DNA of 64,000 bases from Bacteroides zhangwenhongii (GCF_009193325.2 NZ_CP059857.1:1-64000); one strand, 5' to 3'; positions 9,359 through 17,426 are shown, counted from the stretch's first letter. Translations and numbers: made by a program. Notes: generated by a model from the sequence alone, not told the origin.

Positions 9359-9518
9359 TCAACTCCAATGGAAAGCAGTAGCCAATTTAGGATTGCCTTC
9401 TCCACGCTCGATGGCCACCAGCGTATTGATGCCCACGCCCGCCAGTTCGGAGAAGTTCCAGCTGATTGACCTTCAAACTCTTCCTGCACTCTTTAATCAT
9501 CTTTCCTAGCTCTTTCAT
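9359..9518 (-). pseudogene. frameshifted HipB-like antitoxin remnant
   Basis: From ATG 9518 the minus strand reads MKELGKMIKECRKSLKVNQLE, then leaves the HTH pattern. In another frame the sequence continues as SELAGVGINTLVAIERGEGNPKL, the second half of a HTH_3 domain, to a stop at 9359. One frameshift therefore breaks a short Xre/HipB-type protein. It sits directly upstream of the intact hipBA, on the other strand, and is probably a leftover of an older toxin-antitoxin module. Confidence 0.6.
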
Positions 9519-9604
9519 ATTCACAACACATTGTGATTTTAGTCAGTTTTCATCCTAGTTCAAAGAAAAAAACAGCCGATAAAGCAACTATAATCATTGT
9601 ATTC

Positions 9605-9667
9605 ATATAGATTAACATCATATATTCAAGTTAATCTATATATTTACATGGATTATTTGTATATTTG
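9605..9667 (+). promoter_or_regulatory. hipBA-1 promoter and palindromic operator
   Basis: A perfect 12-bp inverted repeat, ATATAGATTAAC (9605-9616) and GTTAATCTATAT (9630-9641), precedes a -7 box TATATTTG (9660-9667). Autorepression by HipB at such a palindrome is the norm for the family. Confidence 0.75.
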
Positions 9668-9683
9668 CAAAAAAGGAACAACC

Positions 9684-9998
9684 ATGTGGAATGAAATGAG
9701 CAATCCAGCTGTGCTGATGAGAATCGGCCAGCGCATCAAAGAGACACGTATCAGGCAGCATATCACGCAGGAAGAACTGGCAACGGCTTCCGGTGTAAGC
9801 CCCTTGACCGTTGCGAACATCGAGAAGGGCAAATCGGTATCGCTGCTGTTGTTCATCAGCGTACTCCGCTCGCTCGGCCTGCTGGAGAACCTGGAGCAAC
9901 TGGTACCGGAAATCCGGGTCAGCCCGATAGAGCTCAAAAAACTGCAAGGAAAGAAACGCTACCGTGTACGCCATTTAAAACAAGATAACCATGAATGA
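9684..9998 (+). CDS. hipB: HipB-type antitoxin 1
   Basis: 104-residue protein with an Xre/HTH_3 domain (IGQRIKETRIRQHITQEELATASGVS, then VANIEKG). It would bind the operator and neutralise HipA. A longer frame exists upstream but would start before the -7 box, so ATG 9684 is used; an ATG at 9696 is also possible and aligns better with the second HipB. The gene overlaps hipA by 8 bp, consistent with translational coupling. Confidence 0.88.
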   Translation: MWNEMSNPAVLMRIGQRIKETRIRQHITQEELATASGVSPLTVANIEKGKSVSLLLFISVLRSLGLLENLEQLVPEIRVSPIELKKLQGKKRYRVRHLKQDNHE

Positions 9999-11580
9999 TT
10001 TGATAGTAGATGTAAAGCTATGGGGAGAAAGCGTAGGCTCTCTCTATTGGGAAAAGGAAAGCAATGCCGCCTTGTTCGACTATGAACGGAAGTTCATCCG
10101 CTCCGGTCTTGACATTTCTCCCATCATCATGCCCATCAGCCAGTACAGGAACACCCCCTACCGGTTCCTTGAAAACCGTACCGACTGTTTCAAGGGGTTG
10201 CCCGGCCTGTTTGCCGATTCACTGCCGGACACTTTCGGAAACCAGATCATCAATGAATGGTTTGCCAGCAAGGGATTGTCCGGAGAAGAGATTACCCCTT
10301 TAGACAGGCTTTGCTATGTAGGCAAACGTGGCATGGGCGCACTGGAGTTTGAGCCGTCCTCGCCAATCAACGGCATGAACGAATCATCAGTGCTCCATAT
10401 CGAGGAACTGACGGAGCTTGCCAAATCCGTATTCACGGACAGAATGGCTTTTCAGGTCCAACTGCGCCAGGAAGGAAGAAACATTCTGGATATACTGAAA
10501 GTGGGAACATCTGCCGGAGGTGCCAAGCCCAAGGCCATCATCGCCTACAACGATATTACCGGAGAGGTACGCTCCGGACAGGTAAAAGCTCCTGAAGGAT
10601 TCGGATATTGGCTGTTGAAATTTGATGGCGGCAAATACAGCGAACACACGCAGATAACGGACAATCCACAAGGAATAGGAAATATCGAATATGCCTATCA
10701 CCGGATGGCAAAAGCCTGCGGTATCGATATGATGGAATGCCGGTTACTTCAGGAAAAAGAGTCATATCACTTTATGACACGCCGTTTTGACCGTATGAAA
10801 GACGGAGAGAAAATCCATGTACAGACATTGGCCGGGCTTGCCCACTATGACCGTGACCAACGCCATTCATACGAAGAGATATTCCGTATCATGCGGCAGA
10901 TGAACCTCCCTTATCCAGAGCAGGAGGAACTATACCGAAGAATGGTGTTCAACGTCATGAGCCGGAACCATGACGACCATAGCAAGAACTTATCTTTCCT
11001 GATGGATAGACAAAGGAAGTGGAAACTGGCCCCAGCATACGACCTCTGCTACTCATACACACCGGGCGGCAAATGGACGAACCGCCACCAGCTGTCACTC
11101 AACGGCAAACAAGACAATTTCACGATGGAAGATCTGCAAAAGGTAGGTGAGAACATGGGTATCCGGAAACACAAACAGATTATCGAAGAGATACAGGAAA
11201 CCGTATCGCATTGGCATGAGACTGCCAAGGATTGCGGGGTCAAGCCGGAACACGCCGATTTTATCGGAGAAAACCTGCTCTTGTTCGGCAAGCAACTGCA
11301 TACGATCCATATGCCGGACATTGCCAACGAACAAGAGCAGGCTTTCATGAAGGCTATGCGAAATGATGACTTCAATACCATTCTGAAACTGAAGATGAGA
11401 GGATATCAGCCATCGGAGAACACACTGAAAAGCCTCCAGCCGGATGTATCCGCCACCACCTTCATCGCTGCCGCCAAAATCTTCCAAATGGAAGGGATGC
11501 TAAAAAGCCTTCAGGACATAAAACCCGCGCAAAGCCCGATTACAGGCGGCAATAAACGTAGCATGGAATTGGGGGATTAG
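9991..11580 (+). CDS. hipA: HipA-type Ser/Thr kinase toxin 1 with an extra C-terminal repeat
   Basis: 529 residues, about 90 longer than a standard HipA. The kinase body shows the Gly-rich loop GTSAGGAKPKA, the catalytic motif NHDDHSKN (about residues 326-333) and the metal-binding PAYDL (about 347-351). HipA family kinases phosphorylate tRNA synthetases or other translation targets and stop growth. After about residue 445 comes a tail (AFMKAMRNDDFNTILKLKM, GYQPSENTLKSL, then IFQMEG) that matches a roughly 50-residue repeat in the DUF3945 protein at 34.3 kb and the ArdC-like protein at 36.0 kb. The tail is duplicated without the kinase at 13.56 kb. Confidence 0.88.
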   Translation: MNDLIVDVKLWGESVGSLYWEKESNAALFDYERKFIRSGLDISPIIMPISQYRNTPYRFLENRTDCFKGLPGLFADSLPDTFGNQIINEWFASKGLSGEEITPLDRLCYVGKRGMGALEFEPSSPINGMNESSVLHIEELTELAKSVFTDRMAFQVQLRQEGRNILDILKVGTSAGGAKPKAIIAYNDITGEVRSGQVKAPEGFGYWLLKFDGGKYSEHTQITDNPQGIGNIEYAYHRMAKACGIDMMECRLLQEKESYHFMTRRFDRMKDGEKIHVQTLAGLAHYDRDQRHSYEEIFRIMRQMNLPYPEQEELYRRMVFNVMSRNHDDHSKNLSFLMDRQRKWKLAPAYDLCYSYTPGGKWTNRHQLSLNGKQDNFTMEDLQKVGENMGIRKHKQIIEEIQETVSHWHETAKDCGVKPEHADFIGENLLLFGKQLHTIHMPDIANEQEQAFMKAMRNDDFNTILKLKMRGYQPSENTLKSLQPDVSATTFIAAAKIFQMEGMLKSLQDIKPAQSPITGGNKRSMELGD

Positions 11581-11615
11581 CACACAAACTACATCGCGCA
11601 CAATTCAATATAACA

Positions 11616-11675
11616 GTAAATATATTAATTGTTATATATAATATTTTGATTTAACAATTAATATATTTACCTTTG
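11616..11675 (+). promoter_or_regulatory. hipBA-2 promoter with 19-bp operator arms
   Basis: A perfect 19-bp inverted repeat, GTAAATATATTAATTGTTA (11616-11634) and TAACAATTAATATATTTAC (11652-11670), with a 17-bp spacer. A -7 box TACCTTTG (11668-11675) overlaps the right arm and a TTTG at 11645-11648 gives the correct -33 spacing. A repressor on the right arm would cover the promoter. Confidence 0.8.
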
Positions 11676-11706
11676 TAAAATGACAACGAATCACATCACC
11701 CAAGCC

Positions 11707-12000
11707 ATGGCCAATCCGGAAATCATAGTGGAACTGGGCAGACGATTTAAGGAATACAGGCTAACCTATAGGCTCACCCAAAAAGAGGCTGCCGAGAAAG
11801 CCGGTGTCAGCCTTATCACCTTACGCCAGTTTGAGAACGGGAAGGCCTATAACATCAATATGGGCAACTTTCTTGCCCTGTTACGAGTAGTGGACTGTCT
11901 GGAACAGATGGATGATCTGATGCCGGAAATACCTGTTTCAGCCTATACAATGGAACGAATAATGAATAAAAAGCCGAAAAGGATAAGACATGGAAAATAA
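11707..12000 (+). CDS. hipB: HipB-type antitoxin 2
   Basis: 97 residues (106 if the ATG at 11680 is used). The HTH_3 domain reads LGRRFKEYRLTYRLTQKEAAEKAGVS, then LRQFENGK. The ATG at 11680 is only 4 bp after the -7 box and would make the mRNA leaderless, and the region MANPEI aligns with the first HipB, so 11707 is preferred. It overlaps hipA-2 by 11 bp. Confidence 0.85.
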   Translation: MANPEIIVELGRRFKEYRLTYRLTQKEAAEKAGVSLITLRQFENGKAYNINMGNFLALLRVVDCLEQMDDLMPEIPVSAYTMERIMNKKPKRIRHGK

Positions 12001-13516
12001 TGTTGTGAGTGTTATGTTATGGGGAGAAGAAGTCGGAAAGCTCTATTGGGACGAAAGAAACAAAAGAGCCGTCTTCAACTATCATCCGGATTTCATCAAG
12101 AAAGGAGTGGAAATCGCCCCACTGACCGCTTCTGTCAAAGGACCGGCGGCAAAGGGTATGCCCATACTCGGAAACAAAGAAAAGACTTATCAAGGTCTCC
12201 CACCGTTTTTGGCAGATTCATTGCCTGATCGGTGGGGTAACATGGTCTTCGACCAATGGGCGGCACAAAACCATATCCCCAAGCGCAAACTCACACCGGT
12301 AGATAAACTGTCTTTCATCGGGAAACGGGGAATGGGAGCCTTTGAGTTCATCCCGGCCACTCCTGGATTGGAATCCTCTTCCACTCTCCAGATAGAGAGT
12401 TTATACCAACTGGCACGCCGTATCTTTGAGGAACGGGAGGAAATATCCGTGCAAGATGACGAAGCACTGCAACTGCAAAGTATCTATGAGATAGGTACAT
12501 CAGCCGGAGGGCAGCACCCGAAAGCCATCATCGCCATCAATGAAACGACACATGATATACGTTCCGGCCAAGTCCCTTTACCGGAGGGCTATACCTACTA
12601 CATATTGAAGTTTGCAGAAGGGGACGATTTTCCGTTCACGCAAATGGAAATGGTATATTATGAGATGGCAAAGGAAGCCGGGATTACGATGATGCCTTCC
12701 CGACTCATTCAAATTGAGGGAAAACATCACTTCCTGACGGAGCGTTACGATAGGATAAACGGAGAGAAGATACATACACAGACACTTGCTGCCATGAATC
12801 CGGATGCAACGAGCTATGAGGATTTGTTTGAAGTCTGCCGAAAACTGAACATCCCGGCAAGCGAACAGTCCGAACTCTACCGTAGGACGGTATTCAATAT
12901 CATGGGCGGCAATGTGGATGACCACATCAAGAATTTCTCTTTCCTGATGGAAAGAAACGGCACATGGCACATCACCCCAGCCTACGACATGACATTCACC
13001 ACCAATTTGGACGGTGCGGCATACGAAAACGCACACTCCATGAGCATTGCAGGAAAAGATAACGACATCACGGAAGATGACCTGATGCAATTTGCCAAAC
13101 AGAACGGAATAAAGAATGCGAAAAGGATAATCGAAGAAGTCAGCCTTGCCATCAGCCATTTTTACGATTATGCCACCAATCATCAAATCGATGACTATTG
13201 GAAAGACCGCATCGAAGAGCATCTTTCCGGTTTGGTATCTCCGATCATAGGGAAAACCATGAAACACTACCTGCCCACCATTGTCGAACCCTACGAGACA
13301 GAGGATGGCTTTTTGGTATCAGAAATCAACATCATCGAAAACACCCGGCATGATTTCCGTATCGAGGCCTTCATAAACGGAAAGCGACAGAAATACATTG
13401 CCGGGCGTAAAAGCGATTTGGCTGCTGAAGTCATTGCCAAAGGCAGAAACAAGATGCCCGTTGAGAACAAGAAAGAACTTGTGGAACGGTTGTTACTGCC
13501 TTTAGCTAGAAGATAA
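11990..13516 (+). CDS. hipA: HipA-type kinase toxin 2 with a different C-terminal extension
   Basis: 508 residues. Gly-rich loop GTSAGGQHPKA, catalytic motif NVDDHIKN (about residues 306-313) and PAYDM follow the HipA plan. After the kinase end (about residue 430) there is an 80-residue extension containing NTRHDFRIEAFINGKRQKYIA and a basic stretch. This is unlike the tail of HipA-1 and unlike HipA-3, which has none. The extension may alter target or partner choice; this is inference. Followed closely by the orphan copy of the HipA-1 tail. Confidence 0.87.
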   Translation: MENNVVSVMLWGEEVGKLYWDERNKRAVFNYHPDFIKKGVEIAPLTASVKGPAAKGMPILGNKEKTYQGLPPFLADSLPDRWGNMVFDQWAAQNHIPKRKLTPVDKLSFIGKRGMGAFEFIPATPGLESSSTLQIESLYQLARRIFEEREEISVQDDEALQLQSIYEIGTSAGGQHPKAIIAINETTHDIRSGQVPLPEGYTYYILKFAEGDDFPFTQMEMVYYEMAKEAGITMMPSRLIQIEGKHHFLTERYDRINGEKIHTQTLAAMNPDATSYEDLFEVCRKLNIPASEQSELYRRTVFNIMGGNVDDHIKNFSFLMERNGTWHITPAYDMTFTTNLDGAAYENAHSMSIAGKDNDITEDDLMQFAKQNGIKNAKRIIEEVSLAISHFYDYATNHQIDDYWKDRIEEHLSGLVSPIIGKTMKHYLPTIVEPYETEDGFLVSEINIIENTRHDFRIEAFINGKRQKYIAGRKSDLAAEVIAKGRNKMPVENKKELVERLLLPLARR

Positions 13517-13555
13517 AAACAGACGAATAGCGACACTATTACATTAATAAAAAGT

Positions 13556-13914
13556 CTGTTCTTGTTCGGCAAGCAACTGCATACGATCCAAATCCGGACA
13601 TTGCCAACGAACAAGAGGAGGCTTTCATGAAGGCTATGCGAAATGATGACTTCAATACCATTCTGGAACTGAAGATGAGAGGATATCAGCCATCGGAGAA
13701 CACACTGAAAAGCCTCCAGCCGGATATATCCTCCACCACCTTCATCGCTGCTGTCAAAATCTTCCAAATGGAAGGGGTACTAAAAAGCCTTCAGGACATA
13801 AAGTCTGCGCAAAGCCCGATTACAAGCGGTAATAAACGTAACATGGAGCAAACAAATTTACTATTCAATTTTCAGTTTTTTTCTATTTCTATACTACTGT
13901 ACGCCATAAAATAA
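13556..13914 (+). pseudogene. orphan duplicate of the HipA-1 C-terminal tail
   Basis: About 290 bp (13556-13847) are nearly identical to 11278-11566, the end of hipA-1, with scattered substitutions. The copy keeps an open frame from ATG 13627 that includes AMRNDDFNTILELKM and GYQPSENTLKSL, then runs into unrelated sequence to 13914. The duplication brackets hipBA-2, so hipBA-2 seems to have been inserted at or next to the 3' end of hipA-1, or tandem hipA copies recombined. Expression as a separate protein is possible but unsupported. Confidence 0.7.
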
Positions 13915-13929
13915 CGAAGAAACTTATTC

Positions 13930-14439
13930 CTATATCAATTCATAATCAATAACATACAATTCACCAAGAATATTAGGGAATGCTACAGTATCATATATCA
14001 CCTGCCCTACTCCATTAAAATTACCCGGAGATATTACAGATGCTACAACACCATGATAAGCTGTGGGAGAAAAAGAAAGATCTGCTAATCCATTTATCCC
14101 AATAACATTTTTCTGTACACCAGCATTATTAACATTACAAAAAATTGCATAATGAATAGTTTGATGTAAATTTACAGCAGCATTAGGAAGATGCACAAAA
14201 TATAATATATCTCCATTATTACATTTAGCTAAATCATGATAGGTATTTATTTTTTGTATCATACTTTCTAAAGAAGCTCCAAAAGGATTAACTGAAATTC
14301 TTTTTCCTGTTGCCTGTTCTATAATTCCTCTAACTAAATTAGCACACCCTCCACCATTTGTAGGTAAATTAACATTCAAATTCTGAGTATTAGTAATAAA
14401 TTGTGTAATCAATTGTCTATCATTTATACTTATAGCCAT
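13930..14439 (-). CDS. NlpC/P60-like cysteine hydrolase-fold protein
   Basis: 169 residues, no signal peptide, no neighbour on its strand. Features like an NlpC/P60 or CHAP domain: a Cys in GGGCANLV (Cys32), a following helix, the phrase NGDILYFVH (residues 75-83), and a His in the strand THYAIF-like segment TIHYAIFC (His96). In the family Cys and His form the catalytic pair that cuts peptidoglycan peptides or amide bonds. Its AT-rich codon use differs from the neighbours, suggesting separate acquisition. It could be an effector, a phage-like enzyme or a host-interaction protein. The family call is tentative. Confidence 0.55.
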   Translation of the reverse strand: MAISINDRQLITQFITNTQNLNVNLPTNGGGCANLVRGIIEQATGKRISVNPFGASLESMIQKINTYHDLAKCNNGDILYFVHLPNAAVNLHQTIHYAIFCNVNNAGVQKNVIGINGLADLSFSPTAYHGVVASVISPGNFNGVGQVIYDTVAFPNILGELYVIDYELI

Positions 14440-14630
14440 ATATTATAACTCATGTTCTCCTACTCTCTCAAAGGCTTTTCGGAACCTGCCTATAAAAACT
14501 GTCTCTGTAAGCTTACCCCACAAATCTACCCTATAATCCCCAAACCGCTATCATCCCTTTTCTGAATGCCATGGAATTTTTTCCGAATACATAAGTTAGA
14601 AGATGAAAAAAGATTGTATTCAAAGTTTTT

Positions 14631-14653
14631 GGTTCTTTTTTGAAAAAAGAACC
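14631..14653. terminator. hairpin of the GGTTCTTTTTT family
   Basis: Perfect 11-bp palindrome GGTTCTTTTTT (14631-14641) and AAAAAAGAACC (14643-14653) between converging or unlinked genes. Relatives occur at 41698, 53452 and 62990. A-rich on one side and T-rich on the other, it could terminate in both directions. Confidence 0.5.
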
Positions 14654-14679
14654 GCTGGCCAAAAATCCAACGGTTACTT

Positions 14680-14693
14680 TACTTTCGGAAAAA
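14680..14693 (+). repeat. recurrent 14-bp motif TACTTTCGGAAAAA
   Basis: Exact copies occur at 14680, 19064, 21766, 25596 and 36180 on the plus strand and at 21953-21967 on the minus strand. Three copies are intergenic and three lie inside genes in different coding contexts, so a shared protein motif does not explain them. Confidence 0.6.
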
Positions 14694-14706
14694 TATGCAA
14701 TGAAGT

Positions 14707-15144
14707 TTATAGGCCGAATGAGGAACGCAGCTTCTTCATGGCATTCTCCACATCAAAGAAAGACACATCCATAAGATCTTCTCCCCATGCTTCCGGAAAG
14801 TCAAGAATGGAACGTCCGTTATTAAGAACCGCATCACGGATGGCTTTCATCACATTCTGCCGAGTCGGTTCCAGCTTGAAGAAAAGGCAATGCCTGACTG
14901 CCATTGTAAGGGTATCATCATCTATAAAGAAACGGATGGTGACGGTCATGTGTACCTGCGTCCGTTTCTCCAGTTTCTTCTTTTTAGTTTCCAGTTTGGC
15001 CAACCGGGAAACATAGAATGAAGGGATATGTTTCCCGGATTCAACGCAAGTCTTCATCGCTTCATGTATTTCAGCGATGCCGTCACGTATATCCGTCAAG
15101 TCGGTGCAGTTGGATGCAACCGTATAAGCCGATAACTTTTTCAT
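14707..15144 (-). CDS. hypothetical protein, cassette 1
   Basis: 145 residues from ATG 15144 (MKKLSAYTVASN). A Lys-rich amphipathic helix near residues 48-62 (RLAKLETKKKKLEKR) is followed by a strand-rich middle and a C-terminal segment with DFPEAWGEDLMDVSFFDVENAMKK. No family recognised. Last gene of the four-gene minus-strand cassette that starts at 16071. Confidence 0.65.
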   Translation of the reverse strand: MKKLSAYTVASNCTDLTDIRDGIAEIHEAMKTCVESGKHIPSFYVSRLAKLETKKKKLEKRTQVHMTVTIRFFIDDDTLTMAVRHCLFFKLEPTRQNVMKAIRDAVLNNGRSILDFPEAWGEDLMDVSFFDVENAMKKLRSSFGL

Positions 15145-15187
15145 CTCAAAAGCCGTTTTTATATGGCAAAAGCCCTGTTTGTGAAAC

Positions 15188-15442
15188 TTATAATATATGA
15201 ATCTCCTTATCACCTACCTTCTCGTCCGATACGACCAATACCTCGTACTTCATCCTCTTGTAATTATAGACTACGGCAAGCGTATTAAAGCCACCGTTAT
15301 CATACCGCCTGTCATAAACGGTATGTACATACTCATACATCGCATTCCCCATCATGAACTTTACGGAAACATCCGTAAAGTAAAATGCCACCGCATAAGC
15401 CAGCGTTTTCTTTTTATCAACCTTTTTTGTTTTCATAACCAT
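15188..15442 (-). CDS. hypothetical protein, cassette 1
   Basis: 84 residues from ATG 15442; an upstream extension would overlap the preceding gene and lacks protein-like character. Contains TLAYAVAFYFTDVSVKFMMG and VYNYKRMKYEVLVVSDEK. Similar in style to its downstream neighbour, which also begins with a Lys-rich segment and ends with alternating strands. No family recognised. Confidence 0.6.
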   Translation of the reverse strand: MVMKTKKVDKKKTLAYAVAFYFTDVSVKFMMGNAMYEYVHTVYDRRYDNGGFNTLAVVYNYKRMKYEVLVVSDEKVGDKEIHIL

Positions 15443-15449
15443 TTGTCCT

Positions 15450-15707
15450 TTATTGTTTTCTGATAAAATATTCAATGGCCGAATGAACCAATATATAATG
15501 TGTGGGTGTCTGCCTGCACTGTTCCGCATAAGGATTATAGAACTGGAGAGCCAGCGCATGGTATAATTCCGGCAATTCCCGCTTGATTCTCGCCGTAAGC
15601 AGCCGATAGGAGCATTTTCTACCGTACTTCATCAGCTCACGCCATTTGTCCTGTGTTATTTCCGTGCAATTCGTCTCGTAAACCATAACTTCCGTTTTTA
15701 AGTTCAA
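15450..15707 (-). CDS. hypothetical protein, cassette 1
   Basis: 85 residues, helical: WRELMKYGRKCSYRLLTARIKRELPELYHALALQ followed in sequence by a Tyr-rich end with HYILVHSAIEYFIRK when read in parts. It sits between the DUF2958 gene and two hypotheticals, with short gaps, so an operon is likely. No family recognised. Confidence 0.65.
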   Translation of the reverse strand: MNLKTEVMVYETNCTEITQDKWRELMKYGRKCSYRLLTARIKRELPELYHALALQFYNPYAEQCRQTPTHYILVHSAIEYFIRKQ

Positions 15708-15759
15708 TATTCCGGTTGGAAAGCGGAAAGGGGTTGTTCCCTCTCCGTTTATTCTCTAA

Positions 15760-16071
15760 TCAATTCAGGCAAGCTTTTACCGTTATACCGGTTTTCAGTC
15801 CTTTATCCAGCTGCACGGTCAACCCACGAACATTCACCTCTTGAATTTGAGAAAGAAGCACATAACCCCATTCCCATTCTTGAATATGGCAATAACCGAA
15901 AAAAAGCCAGTCACCGTCTTCCTGCTGTTCGGCTTCCGTTACCAACCATACCACCGAAGAAAAAGGAAGGAAAAACCTTGCGATGACTTCCGCATTAAGC
16001 CCCTGCCCCTCTTTTGAGTACAAAGGGTTGGCTTCAAACACATTCTTTAGTTGTTCCGTCACTGTAATCAT
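15760..16071 (-). CDS. DUF2958-like protein
   Basis: 103 residues. The pattern ending LYSKEGQGLNAEVIARFF, then WLVTEAEQQEDGDWLFFGY and EWEWGYVLLSQIQEV matches DUF2958 proteins of conjugative elements in Bacteroidetes and Proteobacteria, where the role is unknown. First gene of its cassette; the repeated module copy 1 begins 19 bp upstream of its start codon. Confidence 0.75.
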   Translation of the reverse strand: MITVTEQLKNVFEANPLYSKEGQGLNAEVIARFFLPFSSVVWLVTEAEQQEDGDWLFFGYCHIQEWEWGYVLLSQIQEVNVRGLTVQLDKGLKTGITVKACLN

Positions 16072-16089
16072 ATGTCACATTTTTAAAGG

Positions 16090-16460
16090 GTTAAACTTCT
16101 AATTTTATGCTTCAGCTAGATTTAAAGACCTTTTTTTAAAACCCCTTTCCGGGATGACCTTTTCTTTCTGCCGACTTTTTTTTTGAGCTTTCATGCCCCA
16201 TCTGAGTTTATAAGCCTTTTTTTTACGGCACACAACAAGAAGGAAGGAGGGATTGAGAAAAGTTTTGGACGACAAAAAATGTTGGGGACAGCGAAGCCGT
16301 CCGGCGTTATTTTTTTCGGTACAAAGGGCGAAGACCGGAACTCTTTCGTATCCATCCACCGAAATAAATTTGCCGTTCAAAAACAAAGGCTCTCAGACGG
16401 GGCTATGAAAAAACGTACATTAGGGGAGGCAGAAAACAAGGAAAAGGGCAGTACGGAAAT
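16090..16460. repeat. repeated non-coding module, copy 1 (proximal half only)
   Basis: About 370 bp over 90 percent identical by eye to 43630-43999, 52744-53100 and 55804-56170. It carries a plus-strand -7 box TAAATTTG (16365-16372), poly-T/poly-A tracts and the conserved block CTTCAGCTAGATTTAAAGAC next to the minus-strand cassette. A 93-codon minus-strand frame lacks an ATG (starts TTG) and is frameshifted in two other copies, so the conservation looks RNA- or DNA-level. The distal structured half found in copies 2-4 is absent. Confidence 0.75.
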
Positions 16461-16639
16461 AAAAGAAGAATAAAATCCAACATTATTCACATTGATATAT
16501 AATAGCCAAGTATTTCGCCATATCAATATAAATCCAACTATAATCAAAATCAAACAGTTATCTAATTTATTGGTTATTAAACATATAATACGCCAAAACA
16601 TTTATTTTGGAGAATATAATATTAATTAAACAAAAAAAT
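16461..16639. other. AT-rich intergenic stretch
   Basis: No gene or clear signal seen between the end of module copy 1 and the IS66 left end. Confidence 0.5.
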
Positions 16640-16719
16640 GTAAGCATTCGATAAACTCCCCCTTTCATTCTAAAAATGTGATATTACTTTTGTAATCAAA
16701 GTAAAAAAGCTCAATTGTT

Positions 16720-17076
16720 ATGTCACATCAATGGACCATGGAAGATTTTGAATCTATTTATTCCCGTTTCAAGTCGAGCGGACTGTCAGTTATGGATTTT
16801 TGTTCGAATGAATGTATTCGTCCCAAACGTTTCTACGAGTGGCGTTCCAAGCTGTTGCGCAAAGGCGGCTTTATCCCGGTAAAGGTAAACAGTAAGGGCC
16901 AGGTCAGTCTTCCCCATAAGGAGAAATCCCTGCTGTCTGCCCCTCCGGTCAGCCCGTCGCCAATTCCCCAGCCGCTATGTGAGATCTCCTATCCCAATGG
17001 CGTTACAGTCCGCTTGAACAGCCCTTTGTCACCGGAGGTATTGCAAACCCTGATATTTTTGAATTCAAACCGTTAG
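16720..17076 (+). CDS. IS66 accessory protein TnpA-like (Orf1)
   Basis: 118 residues. The N-terminal helix-turn-helix-like region (WTMEDFESIYSRFKSSGLSVMDFCSNE, then RFYEWRSKLL) and the C-terminal ISYPNGVTVRLNSPLSPEVLQTLI are typical of IS66 Orf1 in Bacteroidetes. In intact elements it acts with TnpB and TnpC; here the partners are broken or gone. Complete length. Confidence 0.85.
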   Translation: MSHQWTMEDFESIYSRFKSSGLSVMDFCSNECIRPKRFYEWRSKLLRKGGFIPVKVNSKGQVSLPHKEKSLLSAPPVSPSPIPQPLCEISYPNGVTVRLNSPLSPEVLQTLIFLNSNR

Positions 17077-17079
17077 CCT

Positions 17080-17382
17080 ATGTTTTCTTTGAATGAATCC
17101 AACAGATATTATCTTTACCCGTATCCGACAGACATGCGTAAGAGTTTTTATACGCTTAGCGGCATCGTGACCAACCAGATGGGAAAGAATGTACGGGACG
17201 GTGACGCTTTCATTTTTATCAATGCGAATTGTACCTGTATGAAAATCCTCCAATACCTGCACTATCATCCTCTATCAAACAGGGTTGAGATAACGCTTGG
17301 GATAACCAATCCTCCCAGTGGCAGGATTGTAAAAAGACTACTGGCCGATGCCGTAACCAAAGGAATGATAGAAGTACTCTAA
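17080..17382 (+). pseudogene. IS66 TnpB truncated and fused to foreign C-terminus
   Basis: Residues 1-57 (LNESNRYYLYPYPTDMRKSF to NCTCMKIL) match IS66 Orf2/TnpB, but the family's following HWE-type core is absent. Instead the frame continues with HPLSNRVEITLGITNPPSGR and LLADAVTKGMIEVL, which resembles the winged-helix end of Fic- or RecG-like proteins. A deletion has therefore created a chimeric frame of 100 codons. Function is unlikely. Confidence 0.7.
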
Positions 17383-17426
17383 CAATAGTAGTGCCACTAT
17401 TTTATAAGCAGCACTGCAATTGTTCC

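Larger units (their letters stand above)
16640..17382 (+). mobile_element. truncated IS66-family element
   Basis: The left end starts GTAAGCATTCG (16640), like other IS66 ends. A -7 box TACTTTTG (16685-16692) precedes the first accessory gene. The second accessory gene is cut after about 57 codons and joined to foreign sequence, and the large transposase gene is missing. The element is a non-mobile remnant. Confidence 0.75.

Noticed and set aside
11680..11706. Upstream ATG of hipB-2
   Set aside because: It is 4 bp after the -7 box and would give a leaderless mRNA; the ATG at 11707 aligns with hipB-1.
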